A stretch of 64,000 nucleotides of DNA, from assembly GCA_030544235.1 (NCBI GenBank), contig CM060469.1:9880017-9944016 (forward strand), given 5' to 3'. Shown piece by piece: positions 10,101-25,100 of this stretch; position 1 is the stretch's first letter, and each line of letters opens with the position of its first letter. The stretch is from Lepturacanthus savala (Eukaryota > Chordata > Actinopteri > Scombriformes > Trichiuridae). A model generated the notes under the pieces. That model saw only the letters and a list, made by a program, of their open reading frames with translations, did not search any database and was not told where the DNA came from. The position numbers were made by a program, and so were the translations under genes.

Positions 10101-13100
10101 CATATCGATGGTCTGTCCTTTGAACTCTTGTAAATGATAAATGTCAATAAAAAGTCATAATGACACTTGGTTACAAGTATTGCCTAACATAGGAAGCAGC
10201 TGCTGATCCAACAGTTTGAACAAAGAAACAAAAATATTCTCATTGCTTGAACCTCTTCAGTGTAATTGCCTGGGGAATGTTCCAGCCACATCAGAATATT
10301 TCTGTTCTTTTTGCCCTTCATTTCTTGTCTGAAATTTCCTCTATTATAACTCAGCAATGTAGATGCGCACTTTAATACTCACCTATTAAGGCCACTATAG
10401 TGTTTGGGCCATTCCTCATTCATTTTCAGGCACTTAGAGATAGGGTGCAACAGCATTTTATCGAATTCAAATCAGAATAGAATCCACTTCTCAAATCTGA
10501 ATTATTTATTTATTCTAATTAAGGTCTAATCACTGCCTTCAGATTAGAAGGAGCAAACCAGTTTTTTAGTGGCAGCCTAATTATTATTTACAACCTGTGT
10601 CTACAATATGAAAATGATACGGAACAGCATTATATATAGAATGTATCACTACTTCAATTGATGCCTATGGTTGACAGTTGCTTCCGGAACTACTTAAAAT
10701 CTGGACAGTTCTGATTCAGAATTATGAAGGTAATCAGATTACATTGCTTAAATATCATCCCTCAAAGTTTAACTGGAAAATTGACAGGAGGAGTTCTATT
10801 TTTTTCTGTTGCTCCTTTGTTAAAGAAAAAGAATGAGGAAAGATAAAAATATTTAATGAGCTTAATAAATCCATGTAGTTTGCTAATCAGGGACTTGATC
10901 CAAAATGGAATAGTTATCAGAACCCGTCCCTACATATAAACCATTTGGGTTAATGCACAACATTGCTCGCTACAGGCTGTTCTCAGGTGTTTGCCGCAGT
11001 GATATAATCAGGTTGCATCGAAATAAAAAGTCAAAGTGTACTTAGTACAGGCCTACTTAAAGAGATGTGTTTGGTTAATGGCGGTTAATATTGAACATGT
11101 AGTTTTTTGGTTTTATATACGTAGAGATTGAGGTCAGTAGTTTTCTTTTTCAATAGTTTTTTCCCTGTAAAGACCCTTTTAGAAGTTTCTTATATATACA
11201 TTACATTACACTAATAGCTGACATCTTCAAGTCCAAATGACAATCATTGACTGCAGCTCACCCAAAGTGCAAAAGTGTTTAGCATTTATATTTTTATTTT
11301 ATAAAGCTGCTCAAAGGATGAATGCCAGCAGTTTAAACACCGGCCCATAACAGTACCTTCCAAAAATGTATTTTTCTTGACCTGTTTGTACTCTTTGTCT
11401 CTAAAACTTTTGGTATTGCTGTACGTTCTTTTGCTTGTGAATAACACCCGTTTCCCCTTCCCTCAGCAGCTCTCCCAGCTCCCCCAAAGCACTGAAAGGG
11501 AAGCAGGAGGATGGGGTGGAGAGAGTTACAAAGAGATAAGAGAATCCCTAACCAGCTTAGGTAGGAGTATGGGTTGTTTCACAAGGAAGATGGAAGAAGA
11601 CTAAAATCATTTAATCTTAATTTGCTCCCACACACCCAGAGAAGTGTCTCTTTTGCTTTTGCCACTGTGGGTTCTACTCCTCTGGTTGTCATGTAGTTGT
11701 CAATCTTGGTTTTGAGCCCTTGATTGTGTCTGAACTGGGTGCAGTGTTGTTATTTTTTTTGTTGTTGGTGGTTTGGACTGGTTAATACATTTCTCTTTTG
11801 ACTTTCCATGAAAGTTATGTATATAGAAAAACTGTGCACAGTGCACATAGCAATCATCTGGTTGGTGGAGGGATGTAATTTATAAAATGTTGACCTTTGG
11901 ATTCATGGATATCCAAATTATTAAGGCACATTTTCAGTAATGCAGTGTTTTTCCTCAACACAAAGGGCATTGCATACCTTCATTTGCTGAGGGGGGTTCT
12001 GTGTTCTAAGTTGGATTTTATTTTGTTCTGCAAACCACATGCAGAGTCTTTGATAGTTATTATTCATTCAGGAGTTAGACACTATCAGTATATTATGACA
12101 TGACTGTATTATAATCTAATTCATCTCTGATGGTTGACTTATTCATAGTGCTTAAAACGCTGAATGTTTGTTCTGACTGACAGAGTAGCAGTGACTTATG
12201 TCTTTTGCAAACACAGCGGGGTTATATTGTTTCATGTTGGCATATCTAGTGTTGAAATGTGTAGGGACTTGAAAGATTTCAGGCTTATCTGCTGATCTGG
12301 TTTTGGCATTTAAGATGCAATTTGGAATGTTGATTTTAATAATCAATTAGGGCTGTTGAAGTTAGAAGTTTAAATTAACATGCGAATCATCAGAATTCTT
12401 TTGAGTGCAACCCACATAGTCTTATCTTAAACAGTCCATTCAGTTATAGACAAGTTAACAGGTGTCTATATGAATTATGCTTTGCTGTATATTTTCAAGT
12501 GTATTTAAACAAAAGAAGTGAGGACAAATTAAAATCTCTTTTGGAAATGGTTAAAATGCATAATACCAAAGCTAATGACAATTCCAGGTTGCTGGTTGTC
12601 ATAATAACGGAACATGCTTTGTGGCTTGAGAGTTTTTGAGGTGCTCAGCGATAAGTGGCTCCATGATAAATCCTTTCCTCCTGAAAGGGTATCTAACCAA
12701 GGTTGCCAATCACTGACAATTTATTTAATGGGCAACAGGATGTGTGCATTTTACAAAAGCTCCCACATGCTGGAGCGCAGAGCTCAGCCTGTTGCATTTG
12801 CGCTGTGAATTTGGAATTAGGTTTCATTACAGACAGATTTTGTTTTTAATTCCTAAAACCGAACTGGATTTCATATAAAAAGTAGCAGCCCTATGGCCAA
12901 CACATCTAAACGAGGGATGATTATTTTCCTGGCAGTGGATACACTATATATTCTCTGCATTCAACTTAAGCTGTGAGTCTCAAGTTGACTTCACCACAGA
13001 TCTTTTCAAATCTTGACTAATAGTTGAACTCCACGTTAACTCCTATAATATCATCCTAGAGTTTGTGTCCATTGAAATACACGACCACATATGCAGTTGC

Positions 13101-16100
13101 TGAATGTGCAACAAGAGGCCCAACTACATTAGTCGACTAAAAGGAAGCCGGTCTGTAGTCTGCCAGAGTTGGCTGAGTTTTTGATACGGTGCATATTTTT
13201 CACATGGAGATTAGGATCTTCTTCTTTTGTGTGTTGTGTCTGGTCCTTTGTCAGCGCTTTGTCATCCCTCTTCCCTCCCAAAAGAAAGAGGAGGACAGGG
13301 ATAATACCGGTAGTCTTGAAATCTTGTGTGCTACTGTGGAAGTTCCAGTCTGTGTGATTTGTGCACCTTTAGGTCCAAAAATGACCTGTGACAAATGGTT
13401 GAGAAATAGTTATACATATTTACTTCATATATTCCTTGGGTTGATAGCTTTGACAGTAAGACTGTTGCACCTTGACTAGCATTCATCAAGTGTCAATAGT
13501 ATGAAAACTAATGTAGGATTCACCTACATCCATTTTTATAACTCTCATAGATGGTCAAAGGAACGTGGTCAGTGATTTCTAAGATCAGCACCTCTTCTCA
13601 ATACTTGATGCAACACTGTATAGTCTAATTTACAATGGGTTGTATCTCTGTGTTACTTGGAAGATACAGTAGATAATAGATGGAAATGGAGTTATCATCA
13701 GCTGGTGTAAAAACAATAGTACAATGGACCTTCAAAGGTCTATAAATAACAAGGCAAAATGTCAACCATGGTACTTGGTACTGGTTTGTACCATCAGTGC
13801 AAATGCAAATTGACTTTTTATTTATCTTCTTATATGCATATATCCTTGATTTAATGTGTCGCTTGTCTTTACAAATGAGTCTTCAAGACATAACAGTAAC
13901 ATCAGCAGTATTACAACATCATTGTCAGTCGGGGGGAGGGGCATCTCTTACTTTATCTCATGAGTTTAATGTAAAAACTTATTATTAAGCCACTGCACTT
14001 CTCTTGACCGTGTTTGATAAAGGGATTGATGATTGACAGGCTGAATTAATTGTCTGTGTGAGGTATTAAATTAGAGCTCTTAAGCCACTCAAAAAGATGA
14101 GATAAAGAATTTGATGTTCTTCTGCATGCAAGTAGTTATCTCATACTCCACTAAGACACAAAGTGTCATTTTGGAATAAATGAGATCCTCATTGAGGACA
14201 GAATTAATAAATTACTTTTACCTTATTGAAGGTGAAGGAGAACATGGAGAATTCAATTAAACAATGACCCATACATCCATCTATATAAATAAATGAAAAG
14301 GCCTGTTTACTGTTTTCACCCTTTTAAAATGCCCAAGCTAATTTTAACCAAAAATAAGCCCTTTTAAATAATTGTACCTTTAGTCCTTAATATCACCTGT
14401 ATGGTGATATTAAGGACACAAAATGCTACACAAAATAAAATGGAACCTTCATTTGTATCATTGGTAATGCCTGCACTAAAAAAAGGTCTTATTAGGAGGC
14501 ATTCTGATGTCCAGCCAGTTTAAGAAAGTGGAAGAAAGTCTGTAGTGAGTGAAGGACAATCATGGAGGTTAATGAAAGAGAAGCTGTATAATTAACAACT
14601 TTATGGCTGCTGTGGTTGGCCCACTAGCCATGCTAGCGATCCGATCAATGCTTACAACCTTCCCCACGATGTTTACTGTGTGGGCTGCTTTTTACCACAG
14701 AAGTATAATTCAGGAGTTAAACTATTCTCACCACACCTTTAGGGTGAGAAAGTTTTCCTTTATCATTCTCTGTATTTATTTGAGGTGTATTTGATGCAGT
14801 GTAAATAGACAGATTGTAAGCCATTGAACCGCTATTCAATGCAAGTATGTTTATAGTAAATGCTAAGTTGCAACACCCACTCACAGATGGGATTTTGTGA
14901 AAGAGATTTAAAAGAGTTAAAATGAAGGTGAACTGAGTACAGCAAAATAGACTAAAGCATGCCTTCAGTAGTGACATAGATTTAAAAAGGAAAAACTAGT
15001 ACACAGGTTTGTTGCTGAATTAACCAGGATTTGGCAGCTCTACATAATGTTTGGGTATGTCACATATTTTTCATCATACCCCCACCAAAGTTCAGTATAG
15101 ATACTCAGCCAGAATAATTCAAAACTCCACTGTGTAGGACCTCTAACAGTTAGATTGTTGAAAAGATGTTTGATATTTTAAAAAAAAACACCGTTTTGAA
15201 AATGTTTATAGTTGCACTTGGTCAAGGAGAATTACTTGTTTCTTGGCCTAGTTCTTGAAGCCCAAATTACTTAAAGTGTGTTGCCCTCAAAGTCTTTACA
15301 GTCCTATAGTGCACCACACAGGTGTTTTCACTTCTGCCTGATTTGACCTAATGACTCTGTGGCCATGCATTAACTGTGCTTAATTGGCATGGGGAACATC
15401 TCACACTATTATTATTATTATTATTCTACAACCACATAGAGTTTGTTGGACTCAATTTCCAGCATGGCTGTGCCCAAATTCAACATGAGCAGAGTACCTG
15501 TTGGTCAGAATGCCATGTATTAGTGTGAAGGGATGTAAAAGTCCTTTCACATAAATGTAGAAGCAAATAAATGTGTAGTGAGTAAACTGAGAGAGAAAAT
15601 AAGCTGTCAGTTTTGCTGCAGAAAACTGTGAAACCTTCCAGTACACCTTGGTCTGACACACACAGCCTTCTAGTTTGTCTTTCCTTCTGCCTGCCTGCTT
15701 TCATGCTGCTCTCCTTTTCCTGATATAGAAAAGGTTTCCCCAGGGGTTTCTAACCTCCTCCGCCACAAAAAGAATATCTGTTCTACATTATATGCTGAAG
15801 TAACTCATTGTGAGTTGTGTATAAGCTCACATTCTCATTGACCATATTCATTAGGTCAGAGATTTTATACCCTTTTTCACTTGTATACCGCCTGCCCTCA
15901 TGTCATACATCGCCTCCTGCTTAAAATAAACACACAGCTATTTGGAGACCATATTTAATTTGGCCACATCATGCAATGGAGAGTTGGTATTTTTTCATGT
16001 TCATTTAAAATTGTATTGCTTTCCCTGGCATAAAAATGGTCTTACAGCATAATCAAATATTTCACTGCATTACTCCACTATAGTGAACTTTAAATAAGAT

Positions 16101-19100
16101 ACTGTCAAATGCAAATGACTTTGGGGTTCCAGTTTAAGGACAACATTAGCTACTGGCCCAGATCATTTGATCATTTTAAAATGTGCTGATTGGTTGCTCA
16201 ATCTGCTGAAATATATAGTAGTCATATTTAATAGTACAGGGTTTATAGTGCTACTTGTTGAGTTGTTATAAATAAAGGGTGAATATACTTTCAAATGGGT
16301 GTAATGCATGTAGTATTTTTTTTTTTTTTTTTATCCGTCGGGTGCCTTATCAGGCACTGCAGTATGCTAGAACAGTTGCCTAGAGACGAGTCCACACTGC
16401 AGCAAATAGTTTATGAGCATATGATTTCTCATACATTTGTCAATGTTTTCTCATTGACAAAGGCACGTCTATAGTCTGGATGTATAAGACCTGGGAATAT
16501 CGACTGGATTAGTTTTTGATTTGGACTGCTACGCTTCTATTCAAAATGGTACTCAATACATTTTTCGATTTCCTTTCTTTCACTTCCCATGCAACTACAT
16601 TTATGATGACATGATGTATTATGTCATCAAAACAGATTTGCTTCATGCTTCACGCTTTCTCAGCTACACTGACTACTATGGCTCAGACGTCATTTATTCA
16701 CTGCTCAGTCTCACTTTAATTAAGTGTTGATCAGGCTCATTTTGATTCAAAATATAATACGAGCGAAACCTATCAATGACTGTGAAAGAAATGGTAATAG
16801 TAGCTCGGTCCATGCAGCTCTGTTTCTGAGTTTTCCAATCATGTAATTATGATACCATAGTTTACAAGTGAGTAAATTTAGTTTGTAACTCAAATAAAAG
16901 AAAAATAGTTTAAAACAAGCATTTTATTGTCATTCTGTCATATTTTGCAGATGAATATCTGTGTTGCTTACTATATATATTGTGATAGGCTAGTTTCAAC
17001 TATAATGTTGTTTTAATGATGATTTCATTTTCTACTCATTCAAGGCTCTAGTTGCAAAAGTTATTCTTTAAAGAAGTCCTCTGTCCTTCCAGACATTAGT
17101 TTCAGTCTCAGATCTTTTCAAGTATTGAATACATTTCAGGCTGTAGTAAATCTTCTGCTTACCAGCTATTTGACATCTGCTGCTGTTCCACCTTTAATTT
17201 CTAATAGTGCCGTCTTGACAAAAATGATTTGCACTATAAGTTTGCTCACTGCCTGCTTTTTGTCAATATGATATTATATAGTCTGAAGGATGATACAAAT
17301 GTAAATTATCTTTATAAACATCAGACTTGCCATGCCGCTCTCGGGTGTTGTTGTATTCTGCAGGTGTTAGGTTTGCCTGATCTTTTGTAGTTGCGCTTGT
17401 TTGAGTGCATTGGTTGTCTTTTTAGTATAGTGGACAAATTATTTATAAGTGCTGTGACTAGACATGTGGAATGAAGAGGAATCGTTTATTCATTTATTCA
17501 TATTAGAGATGTGGATTATCAAAGAAGAAAGCCGCTTATTAGGTGCTACAAATGTCTATCATTTGCATCTGTATGTAGTGCATAGCAAATCCTCACACAT
17601 ACCTGATGACGTACCCGATACCCAATGACAAAATAGTTTTTCACTAAAAGTTGCTTATTTTTCAAAATAAACTTGCAGTCTAAATGACGTAGAACACTAT
17701 CTGAGGCCGCATCGGAAAGTAAATCTTGTCCCTTTTGTGTCTGCTACACCCGCCCCCGTTCTGTTATTTGCTCCCTAGATGAGGGCAAAATCGGGTCCTT
17801 GGTGCCCAGACTAAATTTCACAGCAAAGTTCACATGCAGTTAAAGATGGTTTTACCCAGGCTACACTATAAGCACATGGGGAAAAAAAATCTGTTTTTGA
17901 CAAATAACAATTTGTTTGTTGCATTGCGTCCGCATGGCAATCTCAAATAAAGAGGACATAGATATCATAGTCATATCCCCACAACCTTATGTTATTCTGA
18001 TACTAATATATAATGATATTACCTGCAGTTACTTGACAGATTTTCTCACCAGTCACTTCATTCAATTGAAATGATTACATTTTGCCTATGATAAAGAACC
18101 ACAAACTCTCACACTCCCTCTCCTGTACTTTGACTCCATCTAGTGGCTGATTGTAGAACATGTTGACCTTCCACTGCAGTCTAGTGTGGCTATAGATACA
18201 TTTGTTTATTTACTTGAAACAAAGTTCGTAGTTTTTCAATCCATCTAGATTTGGGTGGATGTGAAAAAGAACAGTGTGTTTCCCCTTGCAGCAAAGACTC
18301 CTTCATTTTTGAGGCTTGAATTTTAATACTTCTGTACATCACCCTGTGTATGGTTTGTAGCTTCCGCCGCAGACTCTGAGTCTGTCTTAACTTGATCAAC
18401 GGTTGTACAGAGTGTCAAGAGCTCAGCAGATCTCTTTAATCTATGGGTTTGGCTGGACTGATGAATGAGTCCCTTGGGTGTTTAATACATGGTCCAGCTA
18501 GAGCTGGGCAGTATATCAATATTATGAGTCTAGAGATCATCCTAGATTTAGGATATCATAAAATCAGGACATGGCATTGTCTTTCCCGGTTTTAGAGGCT
18601 GCAATACAGTGAAATTATATAATTTGCTGAATTTACCAGATTGTTCTCTTTTTGCCTTTTGCCTACACACCTTCACACAACTGATGATTATTCATCAAAG
18701 CAACTCATTGTGTGAACATTCTGTAAAAGTAACAATAGTCATCTCAGTAGCAATATTGAGGTATTTGGTCAATATTGTGAATGTGACTTTGTCCATATCA
18801 ACCAACCTCAAGTCCAGCAATGTGCAAGGTTTTGACAAACGCTGCTTTTCAATAATGATCTGTCTCACCCTCACTTCCCCGCTCTTATCGTAAGGGTTGT
18901 TCTAACTGTCTGAAAACCTAAATTGAACTTGACATATTGACTCTCGAAGGGCTGAGTGAGTGATTGAACAGCAATGGTCACTCCAGGGGTGTAAATCAAC
19001 TATACTGCTTTGCATGTATGTATTTGATACAAGCAAATACTGCAGAGGTATTGCAATTATCTATAAAAACTCCCCTGTTGTGTTTTCCTCAGTGTAGTAG

Positions 19101-22100
19101 GCACTTCTTACATATAGAGTAATCTGTATAAGTTGTTGCTGTATGCAGCATATAAGGTGGCATTTGAGCAAAATCATCTCAATCAATCATCCATTATGTT
19201 GAGCATATGAAAATGGGCATACATTCATCATTAATCTGTGGATAATGAATAATATGCTGGGATTGTGATGGTTTTATTTACCTGTGGATAATGCATAGTA
19301 GAGATGTTTTAAAGGCTTTGGCTATGTTGGCCAAAATTCAAATGCATTGTTTTTCTGCTTTATATCCAGTCTGCCTCCTGCCTCTTCTAAGCTCTATAGG
19401 AGATGTTGCAGAAAACAAGGCACAACAGTACACTTTTAGTGTAGTAGTCAGACCACAATAATACCTCTCCATAATCCTATGAACTACATGCCTGTGTATG
19501 ATCCTTGTTTGATATCAACTTAAACATGCACAACAGTCTGCTCTAGGTTGTAGAATATTGAAAAGTTTCACAATATCAGGGCTGCATGGGAACTATGATT
19601 CAGCCAAAAGAAAACAAGGCTCGATAATGAGTACAATGATGTCATAGGCTAATAAAGTGATCTTATAATAATATTGAGAGTTCTCATAATTAATCTGGGG
19701 ACTTTTCGAATAGGTCATCAATATGTGAGGTAACCAGTCTCTCAATATTTTTTGGTTGATCTGTTATGGATGATGGGGCCAAATTGTAATAAGATGAATT
19801 CTTAGAACCAATAAAAAAAAAAAAAACTCAACGCCTATCTTCTATCAAAAGTTAATTCCATTAGCATCATTTGATCTAGAGAGTTCCACAAGCTGCCTGT
19901 TAATGGCTATTTATTCACCTCTTGCTGGCAGGCTACCTTGTTATATTTAATGGCCCTAAATTACCAAAAAGACCTGGGACACAATCTAGCAAGGCCATAA
20001 ACTGTACAGTACAATAAAATGATTGTGTAAAGCTGTATCTGATTAATTGTCTAAGGCTGTATATGTAATCACTCCTTATTCATTGTATAATGTGCTCCTG
20101 TTTTATTGTCTGTCTGCATTCTGAGATTGTCAATTTGTCAACTATTAAGTGAACCAGGGAGGGAGCCAAAGAAACTCTGGTCTGTAGTTGTTTCATTAAA
20201 CTGAGATAATTTAACCTCACCACTTATATTAATGTACAATACTTCCATGTTCTGAAGGATGATTCCTTGCATGTCCTGCTTATATAAAGACAAAAAAGCA
20301 CTTGTTGCAGTAAATCTCACTGACTGACGGCCCTCATATTGGTTACTGTTATCAAATATTATTTTCTGAAAGATCCTGGATCAGTCACTATCAAGGCTAT
20401 GACTATCATGTTAGTATTCAATTTGCATTCAACATATGTACCAGTGATTTGTTGTTATCACTTAATCAATGCTTTTTAATGTCAGTTATTGGTGTTTCTG
20501 GTGTTTGAATGGGTAGGTACTAGTGCAAGGAAGGAGCAAAAGGAGAAAGACGAGTGTTTAAAAAGTGTTTAACATTCAGCTGTCCATTTTTTCACATTTT
20601 ATTTAGTCATAGCTTCTGCTGTTCTGAGATACTGCTGCATGAGACACTCATCACAAAATGTTTGCTTTGCTTCTCTTTCAGTTCTACAAACACGTTGTCC
20701 AGAGTGTGGAGAAGTTCATACAAAAGGTGAGTTGCTTTTAAGATAAAATTTGAAGTCATAACATAAGTGCAGTAAGATTATTGGGTTAAACCAGAAAGAT
20801 TATACCAAATTGAAAAGGCAGGAGATGATTTCAGTCATGAATGTTATTTCCAGTCTTAAATCTAAGCCAATTCAAAGTAGATGTAGAACGCTACAAATTG
20901 CTAGTAATTTCAAACTGTTATTGTAACTGTAAAAAAGTCCCAGATGGTAAATGCAAGGGACTGTTTCCATTTTAGAAAAATGCACTGACACTGTCCATCT
21001 GTTCTGTGTTGACAGTGCAAACCAGAATACAAGGTCCCAGGCCTGTACGTCGTCGACTCAATCGTCAGACAGTCACGACACCAGTTTGGCACAGAGAAGG
21101 ATGTTTTTGCCCCACGCTTCAGCAAGAATATCATTGCAACGTTCCAGCACCTCTACCGCTGTCCTTCAGATGATAAGGTCTGACAGTTTTTAATGTTTCT
21201 GTGTTTACTTTTTGTGGCTTGTCATGAAACACTTTAAAGATCGTTGAGAGTCTAGCAGTTGTATTTTTAGCTGTTTTGTTTTTGTGTTCTGAGCTCTGTC
21301 TTGATTCACATTTCACTCTTGAGTCACTGGTTCTTTTATCATCTTTACTCCTGTTTGCAGAGTAAGATAGTGCGAGTGCTGAACCTGTGGCAAAAGAATG
21401 CAGTCTTTAAGAGTGACATCATCCAGCCACTGTTGGACATGGCTGCAGGAATCGCTCCTCCCAGTGTGACCCCTGTCATGCCCAGCAGCGCTGCTCCAGT
21501 CAATAACACTACACCTGGTCAGTCAGAAAAATGTGGACTCACTACACACCATGATAATGTGGTCTAACAACTTGTTTGAAACCACTAGATAACAAGGTTG
21601 TTTTGTGCTTTATTTCACAAAATATCTTGTCTGTGTGTATTCAGGCACACCAGCCACCCCGGCCACCCCAGCCAACATAGTCCAGGGTCTGCCTGACTGG
21701 GCTTCCCAGATTACCAACACAGACACTGTGGCTGCTGTGGCGCAGATCCTGCAGAGTCCCCAGGGACAACAGGTTAGGGTTTCAGTTATTAAACAATTAA
21801 AGTTGAGATTTTATGAGTAAATAATCATCCAGCACAGTTGAATTTTAATGTCTAGTAGCACAATATTTAGTCCATATGTTTGTAAAATAGCTTCTGTTGG
21901 TGGTGAAAAATGTGTAAAATAGTTTTTGTATCATCACTTGTTTCTGGTACCAGCTTCAGCAGCTGGTCCAGAGTCTACAGATGCAGCAACAGAAACCTCA
22001 GCCGTCCCTGCTGCAGGCCTTGGACGCCGGCCTGGTGGTGCAATTGCAAGCCCTGACAGCTCAACTTACTGCGGCGGCTACTGCCAATAGCCTCAACCCC

Positions 22101-25100
22101 CTGGAGCAGAGGGTCTCCTCTTTTAATAAGGTAATGCCGGAAGCAGCAGCTACTGGTTTCTCTTTGTCTTATCTGATATCTCCAAATGTGATTTATTTGT
22201 ATGCCTTTGTTACAGAAACTTTTAGGTCCCTTTGACTTCGGGAATGATTCTGAACGCGGTGAAGAATCTAAAAAGGACTCTTCGTCATCTCAACTGTGAG
22301 TTCAGTGTTCCAAGACCAAAAGCTTCACAGAGTTCGTTCCACATAAGTACTTGTATTTAATCACGCTGTTGACCGCTTTCACACTTTCAGGCCCATGGTG
22401 TCGGAACCCATCAACAGCTCCTTATTTCACCAGCTGGCTGAGCAGCTACAACAGCAGAACCTGGAGCAGTTTCAAAAGCAGCTGCTGGAGCACCAACAGC
22501 ACCAGCAGAAGGTAGGTCCACTCACCAGGATTGATGGTGATGGCTTGGATCTGCTTAACAGATTTCTTCCTTCTTCTTAATCTGCTCTCAGTTACCCTTT
22601 TTGGATAGCTATTGAACACAAGACTTGAACAAGAAATGTTCATATTTGAAAACGAATGACAGTCAGATAGTAGGCTATAGTTCTTACCGTTTCCTTAGTG
22701 ACAACAGTGAAGACTCCTATATATGAATGATCCTGGACTTCTAAATGAACAGGTACTCTATGTAATGCGTGCATAGGTCTGAAAAAAGCATTTAATTAGC
22801 GTGACAGGAAATGTCTGTGGCCTTGGCTACCAGGCATGTGTAGTTTGAGGCGAATCAAAACTGCACACACACACACACACATACACATCCACCTGAGCAG
22901 CCAATGACCAAGTAATAACTCCTCAACACAGACATCACATTGTCCCTCACAGACCTTAAAACCACAGAAATTGCCTCAGCCAAGGAAAGGAAATTGCTTT
23001 GTGCCGTCCATGGTGATAAGTTAATATACTTTGTCTGGGTGGTTTCCTTTTTAATAAAGGATGATTTCTAGGTACCATGATTTATGTAGTTGATTGGAAA
23101 CTTAATCATTTTAATATTTTAAGTCATTTTTCAAGCCAAAATACCAGACATTCCCTAGGTGTGGATTCTCACCTAGGGAATGCCACTACTCTTGCTAAGA
23201 ACGTGTTAGGATTTTCTTCCTTGAAATCGAGATCACGATTCTTTTCTAAGATTCAGATTTTTTTTTTTTCTGCAAAAACATTATTGCACTTCTAGTTAAT
23301 TAGCTTATCAGTTAGGCATCGCTTCCCTCTCACTCTCTCGATCTCTATTCCTCTGCGTTGCTTAACTATTCCGTTGCCTCCTTTACTCCTTTATTGATAA
23401 TGGCAAAGTAATGTAGTTTGGGATGGAGGTGAGGTTCAGTTGATTATGTGCTGTGTGCAGGTTACTATGGTAACAGGGACTCAGAACAGAGTGAGTGAGG
23501 GAGGAGAAATAAGAGAACACTGAATGAGTTGAATGCACGAATGCTGAATTAATAGCGTGTTTTCCTTTACCGTGTGAAAGGTTGTTTTATTAAAAAACAA
23601 AAGTCAACATGTGAATGCATAGGGGAATCACAGCAAGCGAATTGTCATCATTATTATGCAGCCTTAATTTCATTACTTTACATTATGAGAATTGATTGGA
23701 CTGATTTTGATTGGCTCATGTCACCAAACTAATATTTGCGTTATAGTCTGATAGCCTGATGAAAACAAGACATTTGATAATGTCATCTTTGGTTTTCGTG
23801 AAGTGATGGGCATCATTCACTATTTCCTGACATTTTCCATGCCAAACGACTGCAGAGAAAATTATTAGCAGAAGAATTGATAAAGAAAATAATCATTAGC
23901 TGCAACCCTAATAGGGACACTGCTCTTGTATTTTTTCCAGGCTATGAGCATAGAAGGACAAGATTCTATCTTTGGGCAAGAGAACTCTGTTGCGACTGCT
24001 CAGGGCAGCAGCCAGCCACAGCTTCCTGAGCCTGAGAACAAGCTGGATGACTCAATAGACAACCAACAACAGGTATGCCTGACCACTGGATCATGCCAAT
24101 ATGATTCATGGTATTTGGGGATTATTTTCTTATTATTTTCAGAAAAGGAGTCATGCTTCAGATGTGGTAGTGATGACAGCAGTTTTCTACATTACTTGAT
24201 TATTTCTATGTATAACATGTTGAAATTATCTTTTTAGGACATGGATCTGGATGAGGGTCCAGATGGGATGGAGGAGGAGATCTTTGAGGCAGAGGAGAAG
24301 AAAGCTGTTAGTACACGCTCCAGAACACGCTCTAGATCACGCTCTAGGTTGGTCTCACTTATTCATTAAATCTCATCTTGCTTGATGTTCCAGTGATTAT
24401 TTATCTATACAAGGTTGTAATAATTAGTTGCTATAGTCCTTTAATTTAAATGAACACATGTACATTACAGTAGTGTAAAGTGGATACATTTTTTCTTAAT
24501 TAAAAAATGTAAAAAATAGTTGTTGGTGCTAAAGAAAGGAGGTCAATAGTCTTGGATTTCTATAATATTTGTTGTTCTCTCTATAGATCCCCCAAGAGGA
24601 GAAGGTCCAGGTCCCGCTCCGGCTCTCGGAAACGTAAGCACCGTAAACGGTCACGCTCACGCTCTAGAGATCGCAAGAGAAAGTCGTCACGATCATACTC
24701 AAGTGAAAGACGTGCCCGAGAGCGAGAGAAGGAGCGGCAGAAGAAAGGACTTCCTCCTATACGATCGAAGACTCTTAGTGGTGAGTGGAAGTCACCGTTT
24801 TTGGTTGAATATTTGAATAGTTGTTTCTGTCACTACTTCTGTTTTGTAATATTTCGTTTTCCTCATACGTAGTGTGCAGCACAACGCTGTGGGTGGGCCA
24901 AGTGGACAAAAAGGCGACTCAGCAGGACCTCACTAACCTGTTTGAAGAGTATGGCCAGATCGAGTCTATAAATGTAAGTAAACATTTCTCCTTGCTATCT
25001 CTATAATTTATGTAAATTATGTCAATTTTAATGTTATAGAAGCTTCAGTGAATCCTATTGTGACCATAATCTGTTCTACTTGTCTCAATTACATATTTTA

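Larger units (their letters stand above)
8103..20681 (+). other. scaf8 intron 2, 12.6 kb
   Basis: Longest intron of the gene, from GTAAGT at 8103 to TTCTCTTTCAG ending at 20681. It is AT-rich throughout and holds a hAT-like element (18500-18811), possible hAT ends near 8967 and 12348-12893, a perfect hairpin at 14383-14417, an ATT trinucleotide run near 15408-15424 and a poly(T) run near 16318-16332. I saw no exon with family resemblance and no RNA gene. Its size separates exon 2 from exon 3 inside the CTD-interacting domain. Confidence 0.85.
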
